A stretch of DNA of 64,000 nt, taken from contig CAWKHX010000017.1 of assembly GCA_963849605.1 (NCBI GenBank), forward strand, positions 124,001 through 188,000, given 5' to 3'. The position numbers and the translations under genes were made by a program. This document shows, piece by piece, positions 33,071 to 41,554 of the stretch (its first letter is position 1; every line of letters begins with the position of its first letter). Under the pieces are notes generated by a model. That model did not search any database, had not been told where the DNA came from, and saw only the letters and a program-made list of their open reading frames with translations. The stretch comes from DASPHG01 sp963849605. GTDB taxonomy: Bacteria; Actinomycetota; Thermoleophilia; Solirubrobacterales; Thermoleophilaceae.

Positions 33071-33938
33071 GGCCGTCGCCGAGCCGATCCGCGAGCTGGC
33101 TCAAGGCCTGCGTCACCTCGCTCGGGATGATCCAGACCTTGTTCGACTCGCCCTGGGCGATCTGCGGCAGCACCTGGAGGTACTGGTAGGCGAGCAGCTT
33201 CGGGTCGGCGTCGCCGCGGTGGATCGCGTCGAAGACCGTCTCGATCGCCTTCGACTGACCCTCCGCGGTGAGGATCTGCGACTCGCGCGCGCCCTCCGCC
33301 TTCAGGATCGCCGACTGCTTCTCGCCCTCCGCCGTGAGGATCTGCGACTGCTTGTAGCCCTCGGCGGTCAGGATCGCCGCGCGCTTGTCGCGCTCGGCGC
33401 GCATCTGCTTCTCCATCGCCTCCTGGATCGTGGCCGGCGGGTCGACGGCCTTCAGCTCGACGCGGTTGACGCGGATCCCCCACTTGCCGGTCGCCTCGTC
33501 GAGGACGTGGCGCAGGGCCGCGTTGATCTGGTCGCGCGACGTGAGCGTGTCCTCGAGCGTCATCCCGCCGATCACGTTTCGCAGCGTCGTGACGGTGAGC
33601 TGCTCGATCGCCCCGATGTAGTCCGCGATCTCGTATGTCGCCGACTTCGCGTCGGTCACCTGGAAGTAGATGACCGTGTCGATGTTCACGACGAGGTTGT
33701 CCTCGGTGATCACCGGCTGGGGCGGGAACGAGACCACGGTCTCGCGCAGGTCGATCAGCGGCTTCAGCCGGTCGACGAACGGCACGATGATCGCGAGCCC
33801 CGCGTCGAGCGTGCGGCTGTAGCGGCCGAGCCGCTCGACTATCCCCGCACGTGCCTGCGGGACGATCCGGATCGTGCGCGCGAGCACGAACAGCACGACG
33901 ACCGCGAACACCAAAGCGACGATCAGTCCGGCCATCAC
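33051..33938 (-). CDS. SPFH/stomatin-like membrane protein
   Basis: A 295-residue band-7 protein. One N-terminal membrane helix (residues 2-20) leads to the SPFH domain (IVPQARAGIVERLGRYSRTL, LRETVVSFPPQPVITEDN) and then a long helix. That helix contains a near-exact ten-residue repeat four times: AILTAEGYKQ, QILTAEGEKQ, AILKAEGARE and QILTAEGQSK. These proteins form large membrane rings that order lipid domains and protect proteases. The NfeD gene upstream is the standard partner, so this is an NfeD-stomatin pair. Confidence 0.9.
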   Translation of the reverse strand: MMAGLIVALVFAVVVLFVLARTIRIVPQARAGIVERLGRYSRTLDAGLAIIVPFVDRLKPLIDLRETVVSFPPQPVITEDNLVVNIDTVIYFQVTDAKSATYEIADYIGAIEQLTVTTLRNVIGGMTLEDTLTSRDQINAALRHVLDEATGKWGIRVNRVELKAVDPPATIQEAMEKQMRAERDKRAAILTAEGYKQSQILTAEGEKQSAILKAEGARESQILTAEGQSKAIETVFDAIHRGDADPKLLAYQYLQVLPQIAQGESNKVWIIPSEVTQALSQLADRLGDGRASGES

Positions 33939-33967
33939 GACCTCCTAGTGAAGTTCGAATCAGTCAT

Positions 33968-34396
33968 TTAGTCGGAAACGAGCGCTGTCGCGCCCTCGAT
34001 CTTCAGAACCTCGACCCGCGCCCCCTCTTCGTACACGTCGTCCTCGTCGTAGGGGCGCGCGGTCCACTCCTCGCCACCGATCTTCACCCGGCCACCACCG
34101 CCGGCGTCAACCCGCTGCAGGACGGTCGCCCGGGCGCCGATCAGCGCAGCCGTGCCGGTGCGTATCGCGGGGGGCGTGTGCAGGTGGCGCCGCGCAACCG
34201 GGCGGATGAACCCGAGCGACGCGATCGAACCGATGATGAAGACGATCAGCTGCAGCGTGAGGCTGCCGCCGGCGGCCGCGACGAGCGCCGCCGGCAGCGC
34301 GGCGAGCGCGACCGCGCCGAGAAAGAATCCGAGCGTCGCGACCTCGCCTGCTGCGAGCACCGCGGCGAAGATGAGCCAGAAGACCCAGTCGGGCAC
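33968..34396 (-). CDS. NfeD-family membrane protein
   Basis: A 142-residue protein with two or three membrane helices (residues about 3-60; WVFWLIFAAVLAAGEV, LIVFIIGSIASLGF). A C-terminal OB-fold domain follows (VLQRVDAGGGGRVKIGGEEW, GARVEVLKIEGATALV). It is the short form without the ClpP-like protease part. NfeD proteins bind the stomatin ring encoded next door. Confidence 0.9.
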   Translation of the reverse strand: MPDWVFWLIFAAVLAAGEVATLGFFLGAVALAALPAALVAAAGGSLTLQLIVFIIGSIASLGFIRPVARRHLHTPPAIRTGTAALIGARATVLQRVDAGGGGRVKIGGEEWTARPYDEDDVYEEGARVEVLKIEGATALVSD

Positions 34397-34405
34397 GGTT
34401 CGATC

Positions 34406-35446
34406 CTAGGTGCCGCCGAGTGCTTGCGCCAACGCGCGCGTCACGTCCTGAACGAGCGCGTCGGTGTTCTCGCATCCAGCGCTCAGGCGGACGTAGCCCT
34501 CCGGCACGTCGTCGCCGCCCCAGCGTGCACGGCGCTCCGCCGTGGTGCGCGTGCCCCCGAAGCTCGTCGCCTCCGTGACCATCTCGGCGGCGGCGAGAAA
34601 CGCGTCGGCCGCCGCGGCGTCGGGCAGCGTGAAGCACAGGACCGGGCCGAAGCGCTCCATCTGCCGCTTCGCCGTCTCGTGGGCCGGATCCCCGGGCACG
34701 CCCGGGTAGCGCACCGGCACGTGCTCGCCGATCGCCTCGGCCAGGCGCAGCGCGTTCGCGCACTCGCGCTCCAGCCGGACGTCAAGCGTCGCGAGCGAGC
34801 GGTGCGCAAGCCACACCTCGAACGGCCCGGCGATCGTGCCGAGCTTGTTGCGCGCGGCGCGCACTGGTTCCAGGTCGGGGGCCGCGACGTAGCCGAGCAG
34901 GAGGTCGCTGTGCCCGGTGAGCGCCTTCGATGCGCTCGCCATCACGTAGTCGGCGCCGAGCGCGAGTGGGCGTTGGCCGAGCGGCGTGACGAGCGTGTTG
35001 TCCACCACGAGGGTCGCGTCCGACGCCTCGGCCACCGCGCGGATGTCGACGACGTCGAGCCCCGGGTTCGACGGCGTCTCCACCCACACGAGCTTCGCCC
35101 CCGGAGCCGCCTCGACGAACGCGTCCGTCGCGGTCGGCACCTCGTGCACCTCGTACGGCAACAGCTCGTGGGCGAGTGACCGGACCGTGTAGTAGGCGTC
35201 GGACGGGATCACGATCCGGTCGCCCTGCTCGAGCAGCGCCAGCAGGAGCGTCGAGACCGCGCCCATGCCCGAGCCGAAGACGAGCGCCTCGCCCCCCTCG
35301 AGCTCGCCGACGGCCCGCTCGTACGCGCGCCAGGTCGGGTTGTCGAAGCGGCCGTAGGTGAACTCCGACTCCGCAGGATCGCCGGACAGGTGGTACGGGC
35401 CCGCGAACGTTGGCCCGGGCAGGAACGGTTCGCCGTTTTCGGTCAC
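34406..35446 (-). CDS. cystathionine gamma-synthase/lyase family PLP enzyme
   Basis: A 346-residue fold-type I enzyme. PLP contacts are GSGMGAVSTLLLALL, DNTLVTPLGQRPL and the Schiff-base Lys in SASKALTGHSD. The substrate loop has GYVRLSAGCENTDALV near the C-terminus. It lacks about 40 residues at the start compared with MetB or MetC, so the N-terminal arm that reaches into the partner subunit is reduced (LPGPTFAGPYHLSGDPAE-SEFTYGRFDNPTW remains). Synthase, gamma-lyase and beta-lyase cannot be told apart here. GTG 35446 overlaps the ftsY stop as GTGA. Confidence 0.85.
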   Translation of the reverse strand: MTENGEPFLPGPTFAGPYHLSGDPAESEFTYGRFDNPTWRAYERAVGELEGGEALVFGSGMGAVSTLLLALLEQGDRIVIPSDAYYTVRSLAHELLPYEVHEVPTATDAFVEAAPGAKLVWVETPSNPGLDVVDIRAVAEASDATLVVDNTLVTPLGQRPLALGADYVMASASKALTGHSDLLLGYVAAPDLEPVRAARNKLGTIAGPFEVWLAHRSLATLDVRLERECANALRLAEAIGEHVPVRYPGVPGDPAHETAKRQMERFGPVLCFTLPDAAAADAFLAAAEMVTEATSFGGTRTTAERRARWGGDDVPEGYVRLSAGCENTDALVQDVTRALAQALGGT

Positions 35447-36444
35447 GGCTCGAGTATCGCGCGCGCGAAGTCGTCGGGATCGAATGGGCGCAGGTCCTCG
35501 AGCGCCTCGCCGATCCCGATCAGCTTCACCGGCAGCCCCAGCTCGCCCGCGATCGCGAGCGCGATCCCGCCCTTGGCGGTGCCGTCGAGCTTCGTCAGGA
35601 CGATCCCGGACACGTCCACCGCCTCCCGGAAGAGCTTCGCCTGCCGCAGTCCGTTCTGCCCCGTGGTCGCGTCGATCGTGAGCAGGGTCTCGTGGGGCGC
35701 CTCCGGCATCTGCTTGGCGATCACGCGGCGCACCTTCGCGAGCTCCTCCATCAGGTTCGTCTGCGTGTGGAGCCGTCCGGCGGTGTCGATGATGACGACG
35801 TCGTGGCCGCGCGCGCGGGCGGCGGCGACGGCATCGAACGCGACCGCCCCGGGGTCTGACCCCGGCTCGGCGCGCACGAGCTCGCAGCCGGCCCGCTCGG
35901 CCCACTGCGCGAGCTGCTCGACCGCCGCTGCCCGGTAGGTGTCGCCGGCGGCGAGCAGCACCGACTTCCCGAGCTCCTGCTGGAGGTGCCAGGCGAGCTT
36001 CCCGATCGTCGTGGTCTTCCCGGTGCCGTTGACGCCCACCATCAGGATCACCGTCGGCTCGGGGCGGATGTCGATCGTGCCGTCGCGTTCGGGGCGCGCC
36101 GCCTCCGCCAGCAGCTCCCGCAACCGGACCTCGAAGCGCTCTCCCGCTTCGAGCGTGCCGCCCTCGACCTCCTGCTCGAGCCGCGAGACGATGGCGGCGG
36201 TCGTCTGCGCTCCGACGTCGGCGTAGATCAGCGTCTCCTCGAGCCGCTCCCAGGCCTCGTCGTCGAGCGTCTGGAACAGCGTCGACTGCAGCTCCGCCGT
36301 GAGCGCCTCGCGCGTCTTGCGCATGTTCTGGCGCAGGCGGCGGAAGAAGCCTTCGCCGGAGGGGTCAGACCCCTCCGAGGGTCCGGCTTGGGGGTCTGAC
36401 CCCTCGTCCCCCGTGAGGAACAGTTCGTTCCAGGTGTGCGGCAC
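35443..36444 (-). CDS. ftsY: signal recognition particle receptor FtsY
   Basis: A 333-residue receptor with a short acidic N-terminus and a complete NG domain: LMVGVNGTGKTTTIGKLA, AAGDTYRAAAVEQLAQW, IIDTAGRLHTQTNLMEEL and TKLDGTAKGG. It binds the Ffh-ribosome complex at the membrane. The N-terminal segment contains two GSDP stretches and the G domain another (RAEPGSDPGA). Each is coded by a GGGTC-N-GACCC palindrome. The order smc, TauE-like gene, ftsY and then ffh is close to the standard smc-ftsY-ffh cluster. Confidence 0.95.
   Translation of the reverse strand: MPHTWNELFLTGDEGSDPQAGPSEGSDPSGEGFFRRLRQNMRKTREALTAELQSTLFQTLDDEAWERLEETLIYADVGAQTTAAIVSRLEQEVEGGTLEAGERFEVRLRELLAEAARPERDGTIDIRPEPTVILMVGVNGTGKTTTIGKLAWHLQQELGKSVLLAAGDTYRAAAVEQLAQWAERAGCELVRAEPGSDPGAVAFDAVAAARARGHDVVIIDTAGRLHTQTNLMEELAKVRRVIAKQMPEAPHETLLTIDATTGQNGLRQAKLFREAVDVSGIVLTKLDGTAKGGIALAIAGELGLPVKLIGIGEALEDLRPFDPDDFARAILEP
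35849..35865. repeat. palindrome CCGGGGTC-T-GACCCCGG in ftsY
   Basis: Perfect eight-base arms around one T, read in frame as GSDPG in the FtsY G domain. Confidence 0.7.
36357..36377. repeat. palindrome CGGAGGGGTC-A-GACCCCTCCG in ftsY
   Basis: Perfect ten-base arms around one A, the longest copy of the element, read as SEGSDPSG in the FtsY N-terminal segment. Confidence 0.7.
36391..36403. repeat. palindrome GGGGTC-T-GACCCC in ftsY
   Basis: Perfect six-base arms around one T, read as EGSDPQ, only 13 bases from the previous copy. Confidence 0.7.
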
Positions 36445-36451
36445 GCGCTGG

Positions 36452-37366
36452 CTAGCCGGCCTCGCTCGGCCGGGCCCGTGGATGGTCCGCTATCGGCGCC
36501 GGGTGGCGGCGGTGGATGATCCACGTGAAGATCGCGAGCGCCACCGGCACGCCCGCCAGGATCGCGGGCGGAAGGTCCGCCCCCGCCTTCGACGCCACCC
36601 CGAGCGAGGCGGCCGCCAGGATGATGCCGAGCGCGTAGCGCAGGCCTGTCACCGGCACGTACGGGACCAGCGCGGTGCCGATCCACACGCCCGGGAGTGA
36701 GCCGATCAGGATCGTGCCCATGAGGCCGAAGTCCACGTTGCCGTAGAGGAGGTTCACCGTGCCGGCGGTCCAGAGCAGGACGGCGGCATGGAAGACGTCG
36801 GTTCCCACGACGCGCCGGGGCTTGAGCCTGTAGAGCAGGATCAGGACCAGGCCCACGAGGGCACCCGACCCCACCGATGTCATGCCGAGCACGAACCCGA
36901 GGACGAACCCGATCGTGACCGTGCCGATCAGGTGGACGCGGCCCTCGAGCACGGCGGCGTGCCGCTCTTTGGCGATGAGGCCCGGCCGGAAGAGAGCGCG
37001 ATACAGCGTCGCGCTCGAGGCAAACGCGAGCGCGACCGCGACCGCGCCGAGGAGGTACGGCTCGAACGCGTCGCCGTACTTGTCGTGGAGCCAGTTCACC
37101 ACGATCACGCCGAGCACCGACCCGGGCATCGAGCCGGCCGCCAGCCACCACGAGAGCCGAAGATCGACGTGCCCTGCGCGCAGGTGGCGCCAGCCCCCCA
37201 CCGTCTTCGTGATCGCGCCGTAGGCGAGATCAGTCCCGATGGTCACGACGGGGCTGTATCCGCCCGCGATCAGGAGCAGAGGCGTCATCAACGATCCGCC
37301 TCCCACTCCGGTCAGGCCGATGAGGATGCCGACCGCAAACCCGAAGAAAACGATCAGTGGGTCCAT
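36452..37366 (-). CDS. TauE/SafE-family membrane transporter
   Basis: A 304-residue integral membrane protein with about eight helices in two related halves. The first half begins VFFGFAVGILIGLTGVGGGSLMTPLL and the second has GFVLGFVLGMTSVGSGALVG; these paired Gly-rich motifs are typical of the sulfite/organosulfonate exporter family. The ion or compound moved is unknown. The cystathionine-type enzyme two genes downstream hints at sulfur metabolism, which is inference. It lies between smc and ftsY, which normally adjoin. Confidence 0.85.
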   Translation of the reverse strand: MDPLIVFFGFAVGILIGLTGVGGGSLMTPLLLIAGGYSPVVTIGTDLAYGAITKTVGGWRHLRAGHVDLRLSWWLAAGSMPGSVLGVIVVNWLHDKYGDAFEPYLLGAVAVALAFASSATLYRALFRPGLIAKERHAAVLEGRVHLIGTVTIGFVLGFVLGMTSVGSGALVGLVLILLYRLKPRRVVGTDVFHAAVLLWTAGTVNLLYGNVDFGLMGTILIGSLPGVWIGTALVPYVPVTGLRYALGIILAAASLGVASKAGADLPPAILAGVPVALAIFTWIIHRRHPAPIADHPRARPSEAG

Positions 37367-37399
37367 GGCAAGCGGCGAACCTTACGGGGCGCCGGGTAG

Positions 37400-40300
37400 C
37401 TACGCGGCTGCTTCGTCCGCGTCCGGAACGGCCTCGAGCGACTGCTCGCGGCTCGGCAGCTTGCGCGATACGACCTTCGTAATTCCGTCGCCACCCATGC
37501 TCACGCCGTAGAGCACGTCGGCCGCGTCCATCGTCCGCTTCTGGTGCGTGACGATGATGAACTGGGCCCGATCCGAGTACCGGTGGATGAGGCTGAGGAA
37601 CCGGTCGATGTTGAGGTCGTCGAGCGCCGCCTCGACCTCGTCCAGGATGTAGAAGGGGCACGGCCGCGCGAGGAACACCGCGAACATGAACGCGAGCGCG
37701 ACCAGCGACTTCTCGCCGCCTGACAGGAGCGACAGCTTCTTCATCGCCTTGCCGGCCGGGTTCACCTCGACCTCGACGCCGGGCTCCTCCTCCTCGGGCT
37801 GGTCCTCGTCCTCGGCAGCGTCCTCGGCCTGTTCGTCGGGGGCGACCTCCTCGCCGCCGATCACCGGCTTGGGGCCCTCCGGGCGCACGAGCCGCAGCCG
37901 GCCGCGCCCGCCCGGGAACAGGTCGCCGACGACCTCCTCGAAGTTGCGCGCGGCCCGCTCGAAGGTCTCCTCGAACGCCTCGCGGATGCGGCGGTCGGTC
38001 TCCTTGATCAACCCCTCGAGCTCCGCGAGCGCGGCCTCGAGGTCGGAGCGCTGCGTCTCGAGCTCCTCGACGTGCGCTACCGCGTCCTCGTATTCCTGCT
38101 CTGCAAGCGGGTTGACCGGGCCGAGCTGCTCGCGGCGGCGCGCGAGCCGTTCGACCTTCGCCTGGAGCTCCTCGCGCCGGTCGGCTTCGAGCGGCTCCGG
38201 CGCGGGCTCGGCGGGCAGCTCGAGCTTCGCCGCGATCTCCGCGAGCCTGGCCGCGCATTCGTGCTCGACGTCGCGCGCCTGCTGGGCGTGCACCTCGGCG
38301 TGCGTGACGGACTCGCTGGCCTGCTTGAGCCGGGCCTGGATCCCGACCTCCTCGCTCGCGCAGGCGCGCAGCTCGGCCGCCGTCTGCTGGCCCACCGCCT
38401 CGTCCTCCGCGAGCTGCTCGGAGAGCGCGTCCCGGCGGGCGGCCACGGCCTCGGCCGCCGTCTGAAGCGCCGCGGCCGCGCGCTCAGCGCTCGCCGCGAG
38501 CGCACGGCAGCGCTCGCCGCGCGTGCTCATGCGGACCAGCCGCAGCTCGCGGTCGGCACGCTCGTGCTGGGCGCGCTCCGCGAGCCTGCGCTCCGCTCCG
38601 AGGTCCGCCTCGGCCCGCGCGCGCCGGACGGCGGCCTGGCCCTCCTCGGGTGCGCCGCTGCGGAGCTCGATCCGGCGCGCCGCGCGGCGCAGGAGCTCGT
38701 CGGCCTCGTCGAGCCCGCGCGATGCCTCACGCGCCGCCATGCGGGCCTCCTCGCGCTGCTCGAAGCGCTCCGTGACGAGCGCGCGCGCGTGGTCGATCGC
38801 CTCGCCGGCGGCGGCCTCCTCGGCGGCCGCGTCCTGAGCGGTCGCTGCAAGCTCCTCCTGCCGGGCGCGCGCCTCGAGGATCCGTTCCTCACCACCGGCG
38901 GCGACCTGGCGCAGCTCGCCCGTGCCCGCGAACAGGGCCCGCCCTCGCGGCGTCACGGCTATCCCCGTGAAGTCGCGCGGGACGCTCGCAAGATCTTCGA
39001 CCAGCCAAGCGTCGGCGAGCAAGCGCTCGAGGATGGGCTCCAGGTCGGCCGGCGGCTGCACGTGGTCCGCGAGCCGTTCCGCGCCCGCGGCCGGCGACGA
39101 CGCACGCGACGGCGCGACCGGATGGCCGGCGACGAGGGCGCTGCCGCCGTCGCGCAGGCCGTCGAGCAGCGCGTGGCCTTCGCCGAGGCTTGCGACGACT
39201 CCAGCGCGCAGGCGCGACCCGAGCGCGGCGGCGACCGCCAGCTCGAAGCCGGGGTCGACCTTCAGCTCTGCCGCGAGCGTGCGCGCGTCGTCCGGAGCCG
39301 CCGCGGTGCGCAGCACCTGGTTCAGCGCGGCCAGCTCGGCGCCGACCTTGGCCGACGCGTCGCGTGCCGCGGCCTCGCGCCGCTCCGCCTCGCGCTGTGC
39401 GGTGCGCGCTTCCTCGACCGCCTGCTCGGCCTCGATCACGCTCGTGCGGCAGCGCTCCAGAGCGGCCGCCGCGGCATCGCGCCGCTCCTCGGCCTCGACC
39501 CGCTCGCGCTCGAGGTCCCCGAGCTCCTGCTCGAGGCGGCTCCCGCGCTCGGCGTCGAGCGTGCGCAGCTCCGCCTCGAGAGCGGTGATTCGCTGTGCAG
39601 CGCCCCCGTCGCGCTCGCCCTCGGCGGATGCAGCCAGCTCGGCCGCGTCGCGCTCGTCGCGTGCGGCGTCGTCCGCCGCGGCCTGAGCCGCCTCGCGGGC
39701 CCGCTCGGCTCGCAGGCCGATCCCGTCGGCGGCGGCGCGGGCCGCGAACAGGTTGCTCGACAGCCGCTCGCGCGCCCGCGAATGCTCGGCGAACGCCTCC
39801 TCGGCGGCCTCGCGCCGCTGCGCGACCTCCGCGAGCAGACGCTCGGCCTCGTCGCGCGCGCTCCCGGCCGTTGCCGCCGTCCGTTCGGCATCCGCCAGCT
39901 CGGCCTGCGCGGCGCGAACGTCGTCCCCGGCGAGCTCACGGGACGCCTCGAGCGACTGGCGCTCGAGCCGCTGGTGGAGTTCGGCGGCCTCCGCCTGCCG
40001 CTTCAGCGGCCGCAGCCGCGAGCGCGCCTCGCGCTCGACGTCGAGCGACCGCGCGAGGTTGTCCTGCGTGCGCGCGAGCTTGAGCTGCGCGCGCCGCCTC
40101 CGTTTGCGGTGCTTGCCGAGGCCCGCGGCCTCCTCGATCAACAGCCGGCGGTCGCGAGGCTTCGAGTGGATGATCGACTCGACGCGGCCCTGCGAGACGA
40201 CCGAGTGCATCTCCTTCCCCAGCCCGGTATCCGAAAGCACCTCGAGGACGTCCACCATCCGGCAGCGGGCTCCGTTCAGGCGGTACTCGCCCTCACCGTC

Positions 40301-40618
40301 GCGCGACAGCTTGCGGACGATCGATATCTCGGAGAAGTCCGACTCGAGCGTGCCGTCGGAGTTGTCGAGCAGCACCTCGACCTCGGCGGCGTTGCGCGAC
40401 GTGACTCCGGCAGCGCCGGCGAAGATCACGTCCTGCATCGTCTGGCCGCGCACGGCGAGCGGGCTCTGCTCGCCGAGCGCCCACAGGACCGCGTCCGTGA
40501 TGTTCGACTTGCCGGAGCCGTTGGGACCGACGATCACCGATACACCCGGCGCGAAGTCGAGCTTCGTCCGGTCCGGGAAGGACTTGAACCCCTTGAGCGT
40601 GAGCGAACGCAGGTGCAT
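37400..40618 (-). CDS. smc: chromosome segregation protein SMC
   Basis: A 1072-residue SMC protein, somewhat shorter than the usual 1150-1190. The N-terminal head has Walker A in IVGPNGSGKSNITDAVLWAL and the Q-loop region GQTMQDVIFAG. Long Ala/Glu/Arg-rich coiled coils run to about 460 and again from about 610 to 880. The hinge (about 470-600) contains ELAVAAALGSRLRAGVV. The C-terminal head has the signature KLSLLSGGEKSLVALAF and Walker B with FYILDEVEAALDDLN. It forms condensin with ScpA and ScpB. The ATG shares one base with the rnc stop (TGATG). Confidence 0.95.
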   Translation of the reverse strand: MHLRSLTLKGFKSFPDRTKLDFAPGVSVIVGPNGSGKSNITDAVLWALGEQSPLAVRGQTMQDVIFAGAAGVTSRNAAEVEVLLDNSDGTLESDFSEISIVRKLSRDGEGEYRLNGARCRMVDVLEVLSDTGLGKEMHSVVSQGRVESIIHSKPRDRRLLIEEAAGLGKHRKRRRRAQLKLARTQDNLARSLDVEREARSRLRPLKRQAEAAELHQRLERQSLEASRELAGDDVRAAQAELADAERTAATAGSARDEAERLLAEVAQRREAAEEAFAEHSRARERLSSNLFAARAAADGIGLRAERAREAAQAAADDAARDERDAAELAASAEGERDGGAAQRITALEAELRTLDAERGSRLEQELGDLERERVEAEERRDAAAAALERCRTSVIEAEQAVEEARTAQREAERREAAARDASAKVGAELAALNQVLRTAAAPDDARTLAAELKVDPGFELAVAAALGSRLRAGVVASLGEGHALLDGLRDGGSALVAGHPVAPSRASSPAAGAERLADHVQPPADLEPILERLLADAWLVEDLASVPRDFTGIAVTPRGRALFAGTGELRQVAAGGEERILEARARQEELAATAQDAAAEEAAAGEAIDHARALVTERFEQREEARMAAREASRGLDEADELLRRAARRIELRSGAPEEGQAAVRRARAEADLGAERRLAERAQHERADRELRLVRMSTRGERCRALAASAERAAAALQTAAEAVAARRDALSEQLAEDEAVGQQTAAELRACASEEVGIQARLKQASESVTHAEVHAQQARDVEHECAARLAEIAAKLELPAEPAPEPLEADRREELQAKVERLARRREQLGPVNPLAEQEYEDAVAHVEELETQRSDLEAALAELEGLIKETDRRIREAFEETFERAARNFEEVVGDLFPGGRGRLRLVRPEGPKPVIGGEEVAPDEQAEDAAEDEDQPEEEEPGVEVEVNPAGKAMKKLSLLSGGEKSLVALAFMFAVFLARPCPFYILDEVEAALDDLNIDRFLSLIHRYSDRAQFIIVTHQKRTMDAADVLYGVSMGGDGITKVVSRKLPSREQSLEAVPDADEAAA

Positions 40619-41295
40619 CAGCGGCCGTGCTCCTCGAGCCGCTCGAGTGCACGCTCGGCTGCCGACTGCTCGGCGGCCTTCTTCGTCTTTCCGCTACCGC
40701 GGCCCAGCTCCTCCCCGTCAACCTTCGCGAGCGCGACGAATCGGCGGTCGTGCGGCGGGCCGTCCTCGCTCTCGATCTCATAGTCGACGACGTCCGCGCG
40801 GCGCGCGAGCCGCTCCTGGAGCTCCGACTTGAAGTCGACCGGGTTCTCGAGCGCCTCCTCGATCTCGCCCTTGAACGACTCGACGACGGCGGGCGCGACG
40901 CGGTCCCAGCCGAAGGCCAGGTAGGCGGCGCCGATCACGGCCTCGCAGATCGAGGCGAGTATCCGGTCGCTGGCGATCAGCGCTTCGGCGCTCTGGCCGC
41001 CCTCGCCGGGGGCGAGCTGCTGCAGGCGCTCGGGCACGCCGATGTCGCGCGCGACGTTTGCGCATGCCTCGCGCGAAACGCTCTGTGCGCGCAGCTTCGT
41101 GAGCCGGCCCGCGCCGAAGTCCGCGAACCGCGGGTAGATGTGAGTCGACACGGCGAGGCTCAGGACGACGTCCCCCAGGAACGCGAGCCGCTCATACGAC
41201 TCGCCGCGCTCGTCGGCCCACGACGAATGCGTGAACGCCTGCCGGGCCAGATCCTCCGGCAGCTCGTCGAGAAAGGGCTCGAGTGTCGTGGCCAG
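40618..41295 (-). CDS. rnc: ribonuclease III
   Basis: The enzyme cuts double-stranded RNA, including rRNA precursors. The signature motif reads ESYERLAFLGDVVLSLAV, and THSSW precedes it. The second acid lies in AICEAVIGAAYLAF-type sequence, and a dsRNA-binding domain follows (FKSELQERLARRADVV, GSGKTKKAAEQSAAERAL). The only ATG, GTG or TTG in frame is GTG 41151, which would remove THSSW and the signature motif. The frame is open upstream to a TGA inside acpP and offers only CTG codons. CTG 41295, five bases after the acpP stop, gives ATTLEPFLDELPEDLARQAF and a normal length of 225. An indel upstream is the alternative. Confidence 0.85.
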   Translation of the reverse strand: MATTLEPFLDELPEDLARQAFTHSSWADERGESYERLAFLGDVVLSLAVSTHIYPRFADFGAGRLTKLRAQSVSREACANVARDIGVPERLQQLAPGEGGQSAEALIASDRILASICEAVIGAAYLAFGWDRVAPAVVESFKGEIEEALENPVDFKSELQERLARRADVVDYEIESEDGPPHDRRFVALAKVDGEELGRGSGKTKKAAEQSAAERALERLEEHGR

Positions 41296-41299
41296 GGCT

Positions 41300-41554
41300 T
41301 CAGGTCGCTTGTGCCTGCGCGTGGGCGGTAACGAAGTCAGCGGCCTGACCCACCGTCAGGATCTTCACCGCCTCTTCGTCCGGGATGCGTACGCCGTAGC
41401 GATCCTCGAGCTCCATGACGAGCTCGACGAGGTCGAGTGAGTCGGCCTCCAGGTCCTCCTTGAAACGCGTGCCCTCGCCGATGCGGGACGCGTCCACGCC
41501 CAGCTCCGTCGAGAGGTGCGCCCGGATCAGCTCCAGCACCTCGTCTCTAGTCAT
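41300..41554 (-). CDS. acpP: acyl carrier protein
   Basis: An 84-residue carrier for fatty-acid synthesis. The phosphopantetheine Ser is in EADSLDLVELVMELEDRYGV, in the standard DSL motif. The helix-loop pattern and acidic charge are normal. ATG 41554 overlaps the plsX stop by eight bases. plsX-acpP-rnc is a widely kept order, tying lipid supply to RNA processing genes only by position. Confidence 0.95.
   Translation of the reverse strand: MTRDEVLELIRAHLSTELGVDASRIGEGTRFKEDLEADSLDLVELVMELEDRYGVRIPDEEAVKILTVGQAADFVTAHAQAQAT

Noticed and set aside
38072..40783. A 900-codon open frame antisense to smc
   Set aside because: It mirrors the codon pattern of smc in GC-rich DNA, has a compositionally biased product and no motif, while SMC is complete on the other strand.
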